From NCBI GenBank assembly GCA_028551475.1, contig CM052361.1, forward strand, positions 15,503,274 to 15,567,273: a stretch of 64,000 nucleotides of DNA. The letters run 5' to 3'. The stretch is from Casuarina equisetifolia. Its lineage: Eukaryota > Streptophyta > Magnoliopsida > Fagales > Casuarinaceae. The notes beneath the pieces were generated by a model. It did not search any database and was not told where the DNA came from. It saw nothing but the letters and a program-made list of their open reading frames with translations. Below are positions 21,601 to 33,693 of the stretch, one piece after another (positions within the stretch are counted from its first letter, which is position 1; the number at the start of each line of letters is the position of its first letter). A program made the position numbers and the translations under genes.

Positions 21601-24600
21601 CTTGAAAGGATTTATTATTGACTATTCTGTATAGTGGTGCAGTTGCAACTTAGTTACCATCACATGTTGCTGTGGAGTTTTCTATGGTTTTCCAAATGAA
21701 TTGCGCAATTTGTGCAGTTAAATAAATGTCCATGCAAGCAAATTATTTGGGCTGTCTTTTGTAGGTTGCTCATACTTTGATCAATTAAAATTGGACTGCT
21801 TGACATATGTGGTCTCATACGCCGTATCTGATTACTTGTCCTTAAACCATAAATTCTTTATAATTCTTATCATTTATAGCCCTAGTATCAGGATCCAGGA
21901 GTTTCTTTACTATCAAACTAACCACTGTGGAATCCAATGTTAAAGATGTGCTCCAAATGATGCACATCAAGGATGCTGGAATAAAATAAAATAAAAAGGG
22001 GTCTTCATAGTAGGACTGGAGATATTTCATTACTGTAAAGTTCAGATTGCTATCAATGTTTATGCAACATTTATGATACAAATAAGAAACTTGTTTAGTG
22101 CCCTAGTTGCTTTCTATGTAGGATCTTTTGATGTTGTCTTTACTTTCTCGAATGCTTTGTTCTTCTTTGTATGTTTTCAAGGTCAATAATGTTTCATACC
22201 AGCTCAGAAATTCAGCCAAAGGAAACTTTGATTCCAGGTTTGACTATTCAGTATGTGCTAAACGTGCCCAGCAATTTTATCAAGTGATAAGAAAGTATTA
22301 CCCGAATTTGAAGGATGGATATTTAGAGCCAGGATATGCAGGGATCCGCCCTAAACTTTCAGGACCTCGGCAGCCTCCTGTTGATTTTGTCATACAGGTT
22401 ATCTCTTTCATGCTCAATTGTCTGTGAACGACACTCTTGATTAATAACCAAGTATCCCTAGTACCTCTCAAAAACTTAAAATGCCAGTTGTGTCATCGAG
22501 ACATGTTTTGTGCCCAAAATGCTTTGGCTGCAGCAATATGCTATATGCTGTTGCTGCTTTTTACTTCAAAGTGACCAAATTCAACAGCTTGGATCAGACT
22601 TCTTAGGCTGGAAGTTGGTGGTTCAGAAGCTATTCGCTTTGGTTGGCATGTGCAACAAAGCAAGAACCAACAAAAGAAGAACCAAACACATGTCTTATAT
22701 CTAGGAAACGAATTAATGCATGAAAGGGCTGGTGATGCATTTTTGGCACCAATAAGTGAACTATATTCATCTTTAATTTTTTTTTATTTTTTATTTTGGC
22801 ATGAGCTGCATTTTTGTTATTTTTAATCTCTTAGGTCTTATTTTGAATTGCTATGTTATAAGATTTTATACGTAAGTCATGTTTACTGTTCGGTTTTGAG
22901 TTTTTAATTCTTCAAGCACAACAGATTAGGCATTAGATGGCTATAAATAACTGTAAGTTTTTTCATTTTTTGGTAAGAGTAATTACATGAAGAGGAATCT
23001 CTAGCAGCCACTTACCTTGAGGATTGTGATATGCAAACCATCTCGGAGACGTAATGTCAATAAATTGTTGTGTAATGCCTAAAAGATTTAGATGCAATGT
23101 CTGGATATATTGCTTTCCAGATTTGTTTCTTCTCTTGCTTTTTATTATTTTCCTTCAAAATCTAGAAATTGAGATTTTATTATTTTTTCTGAAATTCTAA
23201 TTTTAAAACCCTAAACTTTGGCCTTGCAAGATCTAGAGAACTTAAAAGACTGGCCCACTGTTCACAGGTGTTGTTCGCAGATATTGTTGACATGATGTTG
23301 TTCTAATTCAATTTTTGGTAGCACAGGTTATTTCCCAACATCAGCTTGTCTTTTTTCTTGTGTGTAGAACTATGGTTTCGTTTATGTGTGGGCCTTAGAT
23401 TTTTTTCATATCCAAGTTCGTAAATCCAGTCATCATTCTCTTAAAAGATAAAATGTGAGGCATAATCCATAAGGTTTCTTTATTGGGCCTTACAGCTCAC
23501 GCAATGGGAAATCTCAATTGAGCTTGAGAAGTAACACGCACAAATTTGAGATTGTTGGAATAGCTGATGTGTATAATCCTCATAAGTTGGTGTTCGTGCA
23601 GGGATGTAGTACAGGCATTCCTTCCGTGTCTGATTCTAGGTTTTCCCGTAGGGATCTTCCATTAGATTTCAGTCATGTGGGGAGTTGTTGCAGGTGTGAG
23701 AGTGAGAATAGGGTAGCATATTATTGTGGAGACATTTCGGATGAGATTAACTTGCAGAATAGGTAGTATCTTTCTTAATCCAGTCTGACTTTACCCGTAT
23801 CAGAAGTGCCATATGGGAGTCTGGATACTTGTAATTCATTTGTCTCCAATCTTTGCTTCAATGGCCATTAAATTCCAGATAGAACCATTTTTAGGTAGGG
23901 TGGTAGAGAGCTGTAAGTATTATCAACAAAGATGAAGTAGTCTGGGATCATGGCCTAAGATTTTTCGCTGCTGTAATACCAGGGAAACGGCTGTAGAGAT
24001 TTGTCTTCAATGGGTATTCTTTATGGAGGGGATGGTAGCTGTAGATGGGAAAGGGAGGGTGATGGGCAGTTTTTGGAGGTGCTTTTAGGTGATTCTTTGA
24101 AGGCGGGTTGATGTGAGTATGATACATTTGAAGTTACTTGGGGACACACCTCTGAAGGTGGGTGATGGGGGTATGATACGTTGTTTGGAGACATACTTCT
24201 GAAGTTGGATAGTAGACGGCATCAATTATATGAATCTGCTAAGAGATTGGAAAGTGAATAATCAAAAAGTCTTCTGTATCTATATTGTGGCACAAAAGTC
24301 ATGGGGGTGAAAGATCTTGTTGTCAAAAGTCCTATTTTAAGGCATTGAGGAATGTCATGATCTGTCCAAATATAAGAATTCTAGAAAGATAGAGATAAGA
24401 ATTCTAAAAAATTAGATAAAGATTCTAGAAGAATTGAGATAAAATAGAAGTTCTAGAAGATGGAAGAGGTGGTATAGAGGTTCTATATAAAAGGGCTGGG
24501 AGTTAGGCTTAAAGAACCCAGGAATAAGAGAATTTGATTATTTTTAGTCATTAGTGCTGAAGTAGCAATCATCCCTTAAGAAGCTTCCTAGTGCAGTTAG

Positions 24601-26316
24601 TTTTAACTTTCAATTGTTTTCTGGAGTTTTCTAATGTTTCTGGAATTACTTTGAGACTTAGATCTTCCAGATTCTTTCATTGTTTTCTGTTGAGAACTAT
24701 CGAGATCATTACAAGTGAGATCAGAAAATCGATTTGGCACCTTTCACGTGCAGCTAGTCTTGAGATACCATAGAAAATAAACTCAGTGCAGTGGAAAAGG
24801 ATTTAGCAGAGCTAGCAGAGATGCGAAGAGAAATGCTAGAACACCAGCAGCTGATGATGGACCTACTAGCTTTGGATAAAGATAAAGAGACATAAATTCC
24901 ACTAGAAGAGATGAAGGAGTCACCACCGAAGGAGATTGAAACTAGTGCAAACGAGGAGGAGCTACATTCCCATCCATGACCAAGCCCAGATCGGCCACCA
25001 GCCCATTGTGGAGAAGGCAGATGCTTAGCTGTGCATTCCCACCTTCTCCCAATTGAGAGCTCAGCTGCTCGCCTTAAACTAGAAACCAGATGAGACACCA
25101 CAAAATCAGCACTTTTTACCATAGACGAGGGCAGATTCGGCCCCAAGCGAGAAGGCTAAGCAGGGCATGATACTGAAGTTGCGAAGTGGCGATAAAGAGG
25201 TCATGAGGTGGAACGTGATGAGAGGAAAATAGAGGAACTCCCACATGCGGCTGGTCATGGAAGGTAGCCACCCAATCCGTCTAATATACAAGCCGTCAGA
25301 CCAATTTTTTCCCTACTGGGGAAGGCCACCGAAAGGTCTCCAACGAGTAACTTTCATTTTAGGGATGAAAGCCCCTCATTTGTTTTAGGTTTCCTTTTGG
25401 TAGTCCTTTATATGAGATAGTTATTTTGTAATCCTAACCCTGAAGGACAAGGGTTTGATAAAGAGGTGAGGATTGTCATGATTTGTCCACAAATAAAAAT
25501 TCTAAGAGAACAGAGATAAGACAAGAATTTTGGAAAGATAAAGATTGGATAAAGATTCTAAAAGAATTGAGATCCTATAAGAATTCTAAAAGATATAAAA
25601 GGAGAAATGCAGAGGCTTTATTTAAGGGTTGAGAGTTGTGGTGAAGGAACCAAAAATAAGAGGATTCATCTATTTTTAGTGATCAAAGATAAAGTAGCCG
25701 CCATAGGGTATGGCGGCTTCCTGATGCAATTTTAACTTTCAGTTGTTTTTTGGAATTGTATAATGTCTCTAGAATTACTTTGAGACCTGGTTCTTCCAAA
25801 TTCTTTCATTGTTTTCTATTGAGAACTATCAAGATCATTACAAGGAATTTGGGAAATAATGCCGAGGTGACTGTGCTTGTTACCCTCTTCATATTATGTT
25901 GGCTTTTGTCCTCGATCTGTATGCTTTGAGTCTTTGTCTCTCTCTTGTTCGTGCTGTAATACTGCTGTTGTCTAGTCAAAACTTACGTAATGAAAATCGG
26001 AAAACCCATCCTTAACTACACCACACGCCCACATTATACAGGGTAAATAACTAAAGAAACAGAATACTGGTTAGTGTTTTCATTGTGTTACAATTTAACA
26101 ATGCAGCGGTGGATTGGCTTTCTTTTTCATTTACGGCTGATTGGGTTGTTGCTGAGAATAATGTTGGGATATGTTGGCTAATTGCGATTCCAGTTTATGC
26201 AGGGTGAAGAAGTCCATGGGATACCTGGTCTTATTAACCTTTTTGGGATTGAGTCACCTGGTTTAACTTCAAGCTTGGCAATCGCAGAACATATAGCTGC
26301 TAGATTTTTGAGATAA
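18665..26316 (+). CDS. L2HGDH: L-2-hydroxyglutarate dehydrogenase, mitochondrial
   Basis: FAD-dependent enzyme that oxidises L-2-hydroxyglutarate to 2-oxoglutarate, feeding electrons to the mitochondrial chain. Five exons: 18665-18967, 20283-20564, 20804-21240, 22238-22397, 26203-26316; all borders GT/AG and phases 0,0,2,0, giving 431 aa. Exon 1 has a short basic N-terminus ([12 protein letters not shown]) suited to mitochondrial import, then the dinucleotide fold [20 protein letters not shown] (GAGVVG ~49-54) and [15 protein letters not shown]. Exon 2: [20 protein letters not shown]. Exon 3: [38 protein letters not shown]. Exon 4: [15 protein letters not shown]. Exon 5: [18 protein letters not shown] ending AARFLR. 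The whole aligns with the plant enzyme (about 480 aa in Arabidopsis, which has a longer N-terminus). Intron 1 holds SINE-like units, intron 4 (3.8 kb) a 1.49-kb LTR element. Confidence 0.95.
19900..20155 (+). mobile_element. Two tandem SINE-like units in L2HGDH intron 1
   Basis: Two degenerate copies lie head to tail. The first has ATTTTGACTCTCTCTACCC, AGGAGAGAG and then ACTATAGCTCAGTAGTTAAG. The second has AATTTGACTCTGCCAAATAG, GGAGAGAC and TTTGTGGCGCAGTAGATG, followed by a B-box-like CCATTCGATTGTAC. The TAGCTCAGTAGTTAAG core resembles a tRNA A-box region and the unit at 5142. Confidence 0.45.
20194..20318 (+). repeat. 62-bp tandem duplication across the L2HGDH exon 2 acceptor
   Basis: Copy 1 (20194-20256, 63 bp) and copy 2 (20257-20318, 62 bp) match with scattered substitutions and one 1-bp indel; both end GTGTAAGAGGAAGA(G/C)AATTG then CTATAC. 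Copy 2 contains the working acceptor TCTTTTGCAG/GCTACTC at 20282/20283 and the first codons of exon 2. Copy 1 has TCTTTTATACTGCTATTC at the same place and no AG. Confidence 0.9.
22398..24347 (+). other. L2HGDH intron 4, repeat-poor part
   Basis: AT-rich intron sequence with a moderately GC-rich stretch around 23500-24200. It has short open frames but no recognisable domain. I see no nested gene here. Confidence 0.5.
24353..25842 (+). mobile_element. Complete non-autonomous LTR retrotransposon with TSD
   Basis: 5' LTR 24353-24713 (361 bp) and 3' LTR 25474-25842 (369 bp) both start TGTCATGAT and end ATCATTACA. The flanks carry a perfect 5-bp target duplication AGGAA (24348-24352 and 25843-25847). 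The 760-bp interior starts AG then TGAGATCAGA, a decayed initiator-Met-tRNA primer site, and ends with AAAGAGGTGAGGA as polypurine tract. It codes only a gag-like coiled fragment ([20 protein letters not shown], then [19 protein letters not shown]) and no pol, so it depended on another element. TGTCATGA starts resemble gypsy LTRs (TGTCACGACCC). The 5' LTR has a TATA box (TATATAAAAGG, ~24483); the 3' LTR version is degraded. It sits sense-oriented in L2HGDH intron 4. Confidence 0.93.
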
Positions 26317-27989
26317 TGCCAACATAAACTATCAGGTCCTTATAATATCAACAACCTTTCAGTATGTTATGTATTTGAACAGAAGATACGATCATGCATT
26401 AACTCGATGAAGTCTTCAAGGAGGATGATTTGTCTCTCTCCCCCTTCTGCTATCAAAGTCAAATAGTCTCCTTGAGCAGATGCCATTATGTTACAACTTC
26501 TATTATCTTTTATATTTGAGGGTGATGGTTCCTATGTTTCTACCGGGTTTTGCCATGACAAGGCTCAGAGCATTCCTTAGAAAAAAGCAGGAGGTAAAGA
26601 TATGTACAATATGGATTCTGTACCATTCAACTCTTAAATTGGTTTTTAAATTATATGCAAAGTTAAAAAGATTTTTTCTGGTTACTGATTTGGCAAAAAA
26701 TAGCAGTTTTGGAATTGCACCTTCTTTTAGTCATTTGAGAGGTCAGCAATGCTTGACGGAAAGCTTGAATTTCTGACCGTTACGCCTGCTGCCGTTGAGA
26801 AGCAGCCTGCACAACTGCACGAGAGCAGTGCCGGCAATGGACAAAAGAAGGTAAAAAGAAAGAAAAATTGGGATAGATGGTCTTAAAGCTATGTGGCGGA
26901 TGGCTGTATTAGGCGAAAGTTTAGGGTTTAGATATGCTAAACTAAGCTTACAAACTCCTTATGCAACAAAGGAGTCAAGAGAATAACAATTCAAGAAGAT
27001 GAAACAAAATGATGGAGAAATGAGCATTTTGCTAAGAGGGTATTTGGAAAAGGAAACAACATCGTTCTAAGAAGGAATTGAATAAAAAGAAAAGGGCAAC
27101 TATGAAATCTTCATTTCATCCAATAGGTTCTTTCCTAATAGATGTTGTTTCTTATCTTGCATCACCCTACCTACCTAGAGATGTGGCCAAAAGAAGATTT
27201 GCGGCACAAAAGGTGCTCTTTTGATCCATAAATGAAGAAAAAATCTGTAAGTTGAACTAGGTGCCGTAAAGTTGATTATTCTCCCTTCAATCTAAAGCCA
27301 TTTGAACTTTGTAAGCTCAATATTATTATAGCAATTTTTCTTAATATGTTTTATATCTTGTTGTATCAAACCATAATACTATGGTTTCATTAAGATTTGG
27401 AAATTTATCTTGTACACTTCTTATCTAAGCATATTTGTGTAATCCTTGTTTTTTTTAGGTAAAATAGTGTCTTTATCAAGTTTTTTCCATCTATTAAGAA
27501 ATTTACACTTTATAATCTGAAGGATTATTGAATTATACTTGTATTATTGTATTGTAAACTCAAAAAGTAAAGGTCCTTTTCATAACTAACTAAAGGAGGT
27601 GGATGTAGGACCAAATAGAATTAGTCCAAACCATTTAGAACAGTAAATTGTGTTGTGATCTATGTGTGATTATTTCTTATTCCTTTTGAGCTATTATCTA
27701 AACTACTTTTATCTACATATCACTATGACTTATACATTGGAATTTGTTCACTAAAATCTTAAGGTATTTAGATTCTGATTGTCAATCTCAAAGTTATCCT
27801 TCAACTTGAATATTTTATAACACTAAAATTAAAATTGTTACAAATTTACCCATAAAAAGTTAAAACTCCAAATTCAACCCCATTTTTTAAGTGACTTTTG
27901 CCCTTACATATCTAACCATAAATCCCACTCCTCATGAATCCACTACATCTAGATCTCAAAGTTACATATTCAATACCTAATCTCCAGTT
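26317..27989. other. Intergenic DNA downstream of L2HGDH
   Basis: Contains the L2HGDH 3' UTR at its start. Around 27590-27720 there is a short piece like a copia LTR R/U5 end (AAAGGAGGTGGATGTAGGAC…, then CTATGTGTGATTATTTCTTA). Nothing else is recognisable. Confidence 0.5.
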
Positions 27990-29053
27990 ACGTATCCTAT
28001 AGTAACTTGTCATCAAAGCATCAATGTTTCATTAGAACCCTTATCATTAAGAATGTAGCAACTACATACAAAATGTTTACCACATAAGAAATGTCAACTC
28101 TAGTGAAAGTAAGGTATTAATGTGAGCCAACAACACTTCTATATATGTTGGATTAAGAATGAGTTGTTACAAATGGTTTTGATACCCCATGTGATTCATT
28201 CATCTTGGTGCATTGAAGTATTTCATGGGCCAATTTTGATTGATGGAGTATAAGGCCATCATGTACATGTTAGGCTTCCATTCCAAGAAAGAAATGTAGA
28301 TCTCCCAAATCTTTTACATCAAATTAATTTTGTAGTTGAATCAAGAATTATGATTTTGGTATGTTGGGGCTTCCAATTTAAAATTATATCATCAACATAT
28401 ACAAGAAGAAAAACATCATAGCTTGATGTGCATAAGATTAAAAAAAAAAAGAATCAGCCTTAGAAATTTTAAAACCAATTTGTTGGAGAAAAAGATTTAG
28501 GTGATTTTTCCAAGCATGAAGTGCTTGTTTTAGGTCATGTAATGATCATTTTAAACAACATACAAAATTGGGTTTGCTAGTCTTGGAAACCTTGCAATTA
28601 GTACATATAGACTTCTTCACCTAAATTACCATGAAGAAAAGCATTTTTAACATCAAATTGTTTATAGTCTAACCTTTTTTGTAAGCTTAAGCAATTATTA
28701 TGTGAACAGTGACAAGTTTGGCAACTTGCTAAATGTTTCATACTTTATAGCATTCAAGAGTACCATTTGTTTTTTTTTTTTTTTCATATATACCCATTTG
28801 AAAACTATGGGTATAGTGTTTGGTGGTTAGGGTACAAGTTCTTATGTTTGATCTTGGAGTAGGGTAGTATATTCATCTACCATTGCTTGTCACCATTTGG
28901 AATCCTTAGATACTTTGTTATAATTTTATGGTTCTTTATATCTAAGTAACAAAGTAATTATGTATGATTTCAAGTTATGTTTGTTTAGGTGTTTTTCCTC
29001 CTCTTAATTATGTGACCATAGAATGGTTTATGTTGGTTGTATTTGTAGAAGTT
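27990..29053 (-). mobile_element. Ty1/copia reverse transcriptase remnant
   Basis: Minus-strand copia RT with many stops. From right to left: QFDVKNAFLHGNLGEEVYM at about 28590-28670; a damaged VDDI motif with LNWKPQHTK near 28370-28400; KDLGDLHFFLGMEA at about 28265-28310; then LILHQSKLAHEILQCTKMNE and SHGVSKPFVTTHS at about 28150-28250; and YRSVVGSH toward 28100. The element is cut at 29053 by the solo LTR that follows. Confidence 0.85.
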
Positions 29054-29058
29054 AGTTG

Positions 29059-30767
29059 TGTTGGAAAATAAAGGTTTTGATGTGACAAAATCTATTTGTG
29101 AATTATTTCTTGAAAAATATTTTTCATATGTGCAAGAGAAAATCATAGGAAATAAAAGGTGTACAAATTATAATATCAATCAATGATATTATAAAGTAGC
29201 ATGATTACTACATTTCTTCATAAAACATCTTCATAAAATGACTTTGAGAAATATTTTATATGGATGATGTTGAAAAATATATTTGAATATATTTAAGAAA
29301 AATGTGCTTGGGTTTATGCACTTGTAGGAACATACTCAAAGATCAATCTATGAGAAGCTTTTATCCAAGTTTGATATTAATTCAAGTGAAGTCATATGTT
29401 GGATCAAGTTTAAGCTTGCATGCTTATCTATTGCTAGACTATTTAAGTAACTTAAGGCTTGATTCATTATGCAAGTTACTCACAGCCCACATTTGTGTTT
29501 AAGTTACTCATCAAGTAACTCATGGCCCGCTTGGACTCACGGCTTGCATTTATGTCTCGCAGCTTGCGCCTATATCTCATGGCCTGCTTGCTTGATTAAG
29601 TGTTTCACAACCTACATAAGAGCAAAGCGCACCATTTAGTTAACTGAAGGAATCACTTAAGTGACTCAACCTCAGTGTGCCCTAATCCTTATTCGAAACA
29701 TGAAGGTTGAGAGAAAGGCGTCGAGCTCCTCAAGCGACCAAATCCTCAATGGGAGGATTTTGGAGAAGGTGTGTGACATAATAGTCTAATTTTTTATTCA
29801 AAAAAGATATGTGAGGTTGATTTGATGGTTGATGATGAGGCTCTAACAGGAAAAAGGCTACATGTTCAGGTTTAAGCTAAAAAGCCCTATATTTATCTTC
29901 TATAAGAGGAGAACTTGTTCTTGAAGAGAGGTTCGATGATTAACAACTATTTAAAGTATTATCTCAACATAGTTTCAATCTTTGAGCTCACTCGATCATT
30001 TACTTAAGCTAGTTTATCTCTTGGTAACTTACAAGGTTTCGATGATATTCAATTACTTAGTTTATTCTTTGATTATACCATCGATTGTACCTTGTATGAC
30101 TTTGTTTATATGCTAATTACATTTAAAATACTTATTGCATATAAACATTGTGAGAAATCTAAAACCCTAATTTATTATAATTTAGGGGTTTCACGATAGA
30201 AGCTTTAATCTTCATTATTCATACTTGAATAGCTCCTTTGATTAACAATATCCCCTAAACTATTACATTATTTGGGAATTTTCACTTATACATGATCTCT
30301 TGATCATATCTTATAATTGTACTTAAAAATTCCTTTAATGAGGAATTGGTTGGATTAGGGAGAATGTTTTTTCTTAATCTGGTTTAAGTAAAGGAGACTT
30401 CAATTGATTGGATTGAAGGAAAAGAGGGTGGATTTTGGACTTAAGGACTGAGTGCATGGTAAATATAGTGTTCTTCTTCCCTCTATTGACTCAGATCTTA
30501 CTTGTTATGTATTGCTAATTACCTTATCTTTTACTTGATGTTAGCTTGTTGTTTTACTTGCTAATTAGTTTGTCAATTGCTTAATAATAGCTTGTTGTCT
30601 TGTTGCAAATTAGTATTTTACTTGTTTAGAGTTTGCTTGTTATATGCTTGCTACATTTGTATGATTTGTATAAACACTTATAACCATTTTAAAAGTTCAA
30701 AAAGTGGTGACTGAATCTTAGCTTAACCAATTCAACCCCCATTCTTGTTAAGCCATAAAACCCAACA
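29059..30767 (+). mobile_element. Solo LTR (family A, copy 1) with perfect TSD
   Basis: 1709 bp bounded by TGTTGG…CCCAACA termini and an exact 5-bp duplication AGTTG (29054-29058 and 30768-30772). No pol or second LTR accompanies it, so the element collapsed by LTR-LTR recombination. The same family occurs at 33694-35266 and 59475-60926, the latter still attached to Tork-type copia pol, which identifies the family. All copies carry the palindrome TTATAATATCA…TGATATTATAA (here 29168-29194). Confidence 0.92.
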
Positions 30768-31639
30768 AGTTGTAGGGATTCATAATCTAATGTTGTATAG
30801 CAATCATTTGATTTATGTTGGTATTTGACTAAGTAAGAGTAGAATTTGTTCTTATAGAAGATACATGATGATTTGTAAATGATGATACAAAAGTGGGTAA
30901 TGTTACTAAGGATTGTGTAATGTTTGTTTTTTTTTCTTTTTTTTCCTTTTTTCCTTTGTTGTTAAGTAAATGGAAAACAACGTTCATTAAATATTGCATA
31001 TACTACAATATATATTTTATTATTTGTTGATGTAGATCTAGAGGTGGGATTAAGCTAACTTTGCTTATGGTTAAGGAAGGATAGTTGTTTTCTAGATTTT
31101 TGGAAAGGTTTTTCTCATGAGGATTGTGTTTAGGTAGGAAGGAAGAAAAAGACAAAAATGAAAAATGGCCAAGATAGGCTTTGAGATGTAAAGGCAACAA
31201 CACCAATCAAGGAATCACAAGTTGAAAGAACAACTTAGGGTTTTCTATTTTTTCATAAAAACAAGTTTACTTACAACTGAAATTATTTTCCTTTTAAATA
31301 AAAAGCTAAACCTAATCTTGAGGATCCAAATAAATTAGGGGTCCCAAAAATTAAGGAAATCCTAAAAAAAATTAGAGATCCTAACAATTAAGGAAATCTA
31401 AAAAAATTAAAGATCTAAACAATTAAGAAAATCCCAAACAAATTAGAAATTCAAACAATTAAGGAAAACCAAAGAAAAGGAAATAATCTCTAACAATAAA
31501 AAAAAACTTAAAAAATTATGGACTTGACAACCATTTAAGAAAACCATAAATATTAATTGCAAAATCCTAAGACAAATCAGAGACCAACATTAACTACAAA
31601 ACCCTAAGATAAATAAGACATTCTAGAGGATTCCTAAAA

Positions 31640-33693
31640 TGCTACTCAACCTTGCCTTTCTTGGACCTATTGGATCACATTGTGACTCAAACTTGTATTT
31701 ATTGACATACTCAACATATGGATTAGGGCAATAGCTTAAGTAAATGAAGTTGCGCCTACATCAATCTCCTCAGGTTTATTAGGATTTGCCCTTAAATTCT
31801 TAAGGTCAACATCTCTAAATAAAGGGATAGGTCACATACATTGAAGGTGGCTAAAACTCCTCCATAATTACTAGGTAAATCAATTTTGTATGCATTGTCC
31901 CTAACCCTAAAAACCACTTTAAAAGGGTTGTTGGCTCTAAAGGCTAACTTGCCTTTTTTCTTTTAGATAAAAATCTCTCATTAGATGCATTTAAACTAAA
32001 TCCCATGGTTAAAATTAAAAGAGCTTTGCTGCTTATTGGGTTTTCTCTTGTAAGCCTCATTATCCTTTTCTATTTAAAATTAGACATTATCATAAAGCTT
32101 CTTCATTGCTTTAGCCTTTTCATTTGCATCCATACTAACTTAAGTATCAAAGGCATAGAAGTTATCTCAATTAAAGTAATAGGATTAATTCCATAAGTTA
32201 CCTTAAATGAAGTATGTTCAGTGGTAGAACTTGAGGCTTAATTGTATTCAAACTTAGCATAGGCAAGCTTCACATCCCAATCCTTTAAGATTCCAATTTA
32301 TCATGGTGTGCAAGAAAGTTTCTATTATATGATTGGCCACCTTATTCTAGCCATTAGTTTGCGAATGATAAGAAGTACTGAATAAGAGCATGGTGCCAAG
32401 TTTTTTCCACAAAGTTATCCAAAAATGACTTAGAAAATTAGTATCCTAATCAGACAATAATAGTCCTTGAATTTCATACAATCTCAAAATCTCCTTGGAA
32501 AAAAAAATCATCAATGTTAGAGGCGTCATAGGTCTTATGGCATAGGGTAAAGTGTGCCATCATAGAAAACCAATCTACTACCACCATGATGGAGTCCTTC
32601 CCCCTTAGGAGTGTCACAATGAAATCCATGATGATGTTTGATGGTGATGTTATTTATGGTCCTACTTTCTACGCATATCTAAAATGAATCATCCTTTTTT
32701 GGCACCAATCATGCTAGAACCAAACATGGGTTAATACTCTCCCTTTAAATCTTTGGCTAACCAATTCATCTATCTAATTTTGTAGTTCCCTAGCCTCTTC
32801 ATGGTTGCATCTGTAAGCTACCTTATTGAGTAAGGGTGCCTCTAGAAGTAGATCTATGTAGTGTTTTATCTCTCTAACTAATAGTAAATGCGATGGAAGG
32901 TTATTGGAGAACACATAAACAAATTCAACTAAAAGTGGTTAAATAAAAGGATCTCTTTACTCTTCCTCCCTTCAGTTATAAGTAATGCAAAGATAGGTTT
33001 GTGTTTTTGGATGGCCTTTTCCACTTAGGTTTCACTAAGGAAAAAATTATTTTTTCTAGCTTCTACCTTACATGGTGTTTGATGTATTTGGGGGGAACTA
33101 AGTAAGGCTAAAGTAATAAGTTTGTCACCAACTTTGAAGGAATAAGTATTTTGTATACCATCATGCTTAGCACCTATATCATATTGTCATGGCCTCCCTA
33201 ATAATAAATGACAAACATCTATAAGTATAACATCACAAATAACCTTACCAATATAATACTTTCCAATGGAAAAAATAAGTATAACTTGCCTTAAAACTTG
33301 AAAATGACTCCCTTGGCTCAACCATTATAGGTTGTATGGAAAGGGATGATCTAATGTAAGCAAATTCAGCTTTTCCCCAAAGTTGTAGAATATACATTAA
33401 CAAAACTCCCACTATCAATGATAATAGAACAAACCTTTTCATTGATTGTGTGTCAAGTTTGGAAGATGTTTTCTCTTTGCTTATTTAGTAAACTAATATG
33501 GGCATACAATGCTCATTTAGTAAACTAATATTGACATATAAGGCTTGGCGAAAAATAAGTGTACTTCCAAAATTAGTTTGCTCAACAATCTTAGTCTCCT
33601 CATTCAGTTCAACCACAAGCTCATCATTAGTATAATCCTTTTTATAGTAAGCTTCATCAATCTCCTCAATATTTGTTATGGTTATCACATTCC
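31640..33693 (-). mobile_element. Ty3/gypsy remnant with RT-to-integrase deletion
   Basis: Minus strand. At 33688-33485 a spacer after the gag zinc knuckle is open (ITNIEEIDEAYYKKDYTND… RQALYVNISLLNEH). At about 32860-32640 the RT start reads APLLNKVAYRCNHEEARELQ… and [16 protein letters not shown], then jumps straight into integrase [20 protein letters not shown] at about 32630, so the catalytic RT and RNase H are gone. Integrase continues past 32400, and the C-terminal domain (NNPFKVVFRVRDNAYKIDLP, ATFNVCDLS) is seen at about 31780-31940. The upstream gag end lies beyond an inserted solo LTR at 35272-35560. Confidence 0.87.
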
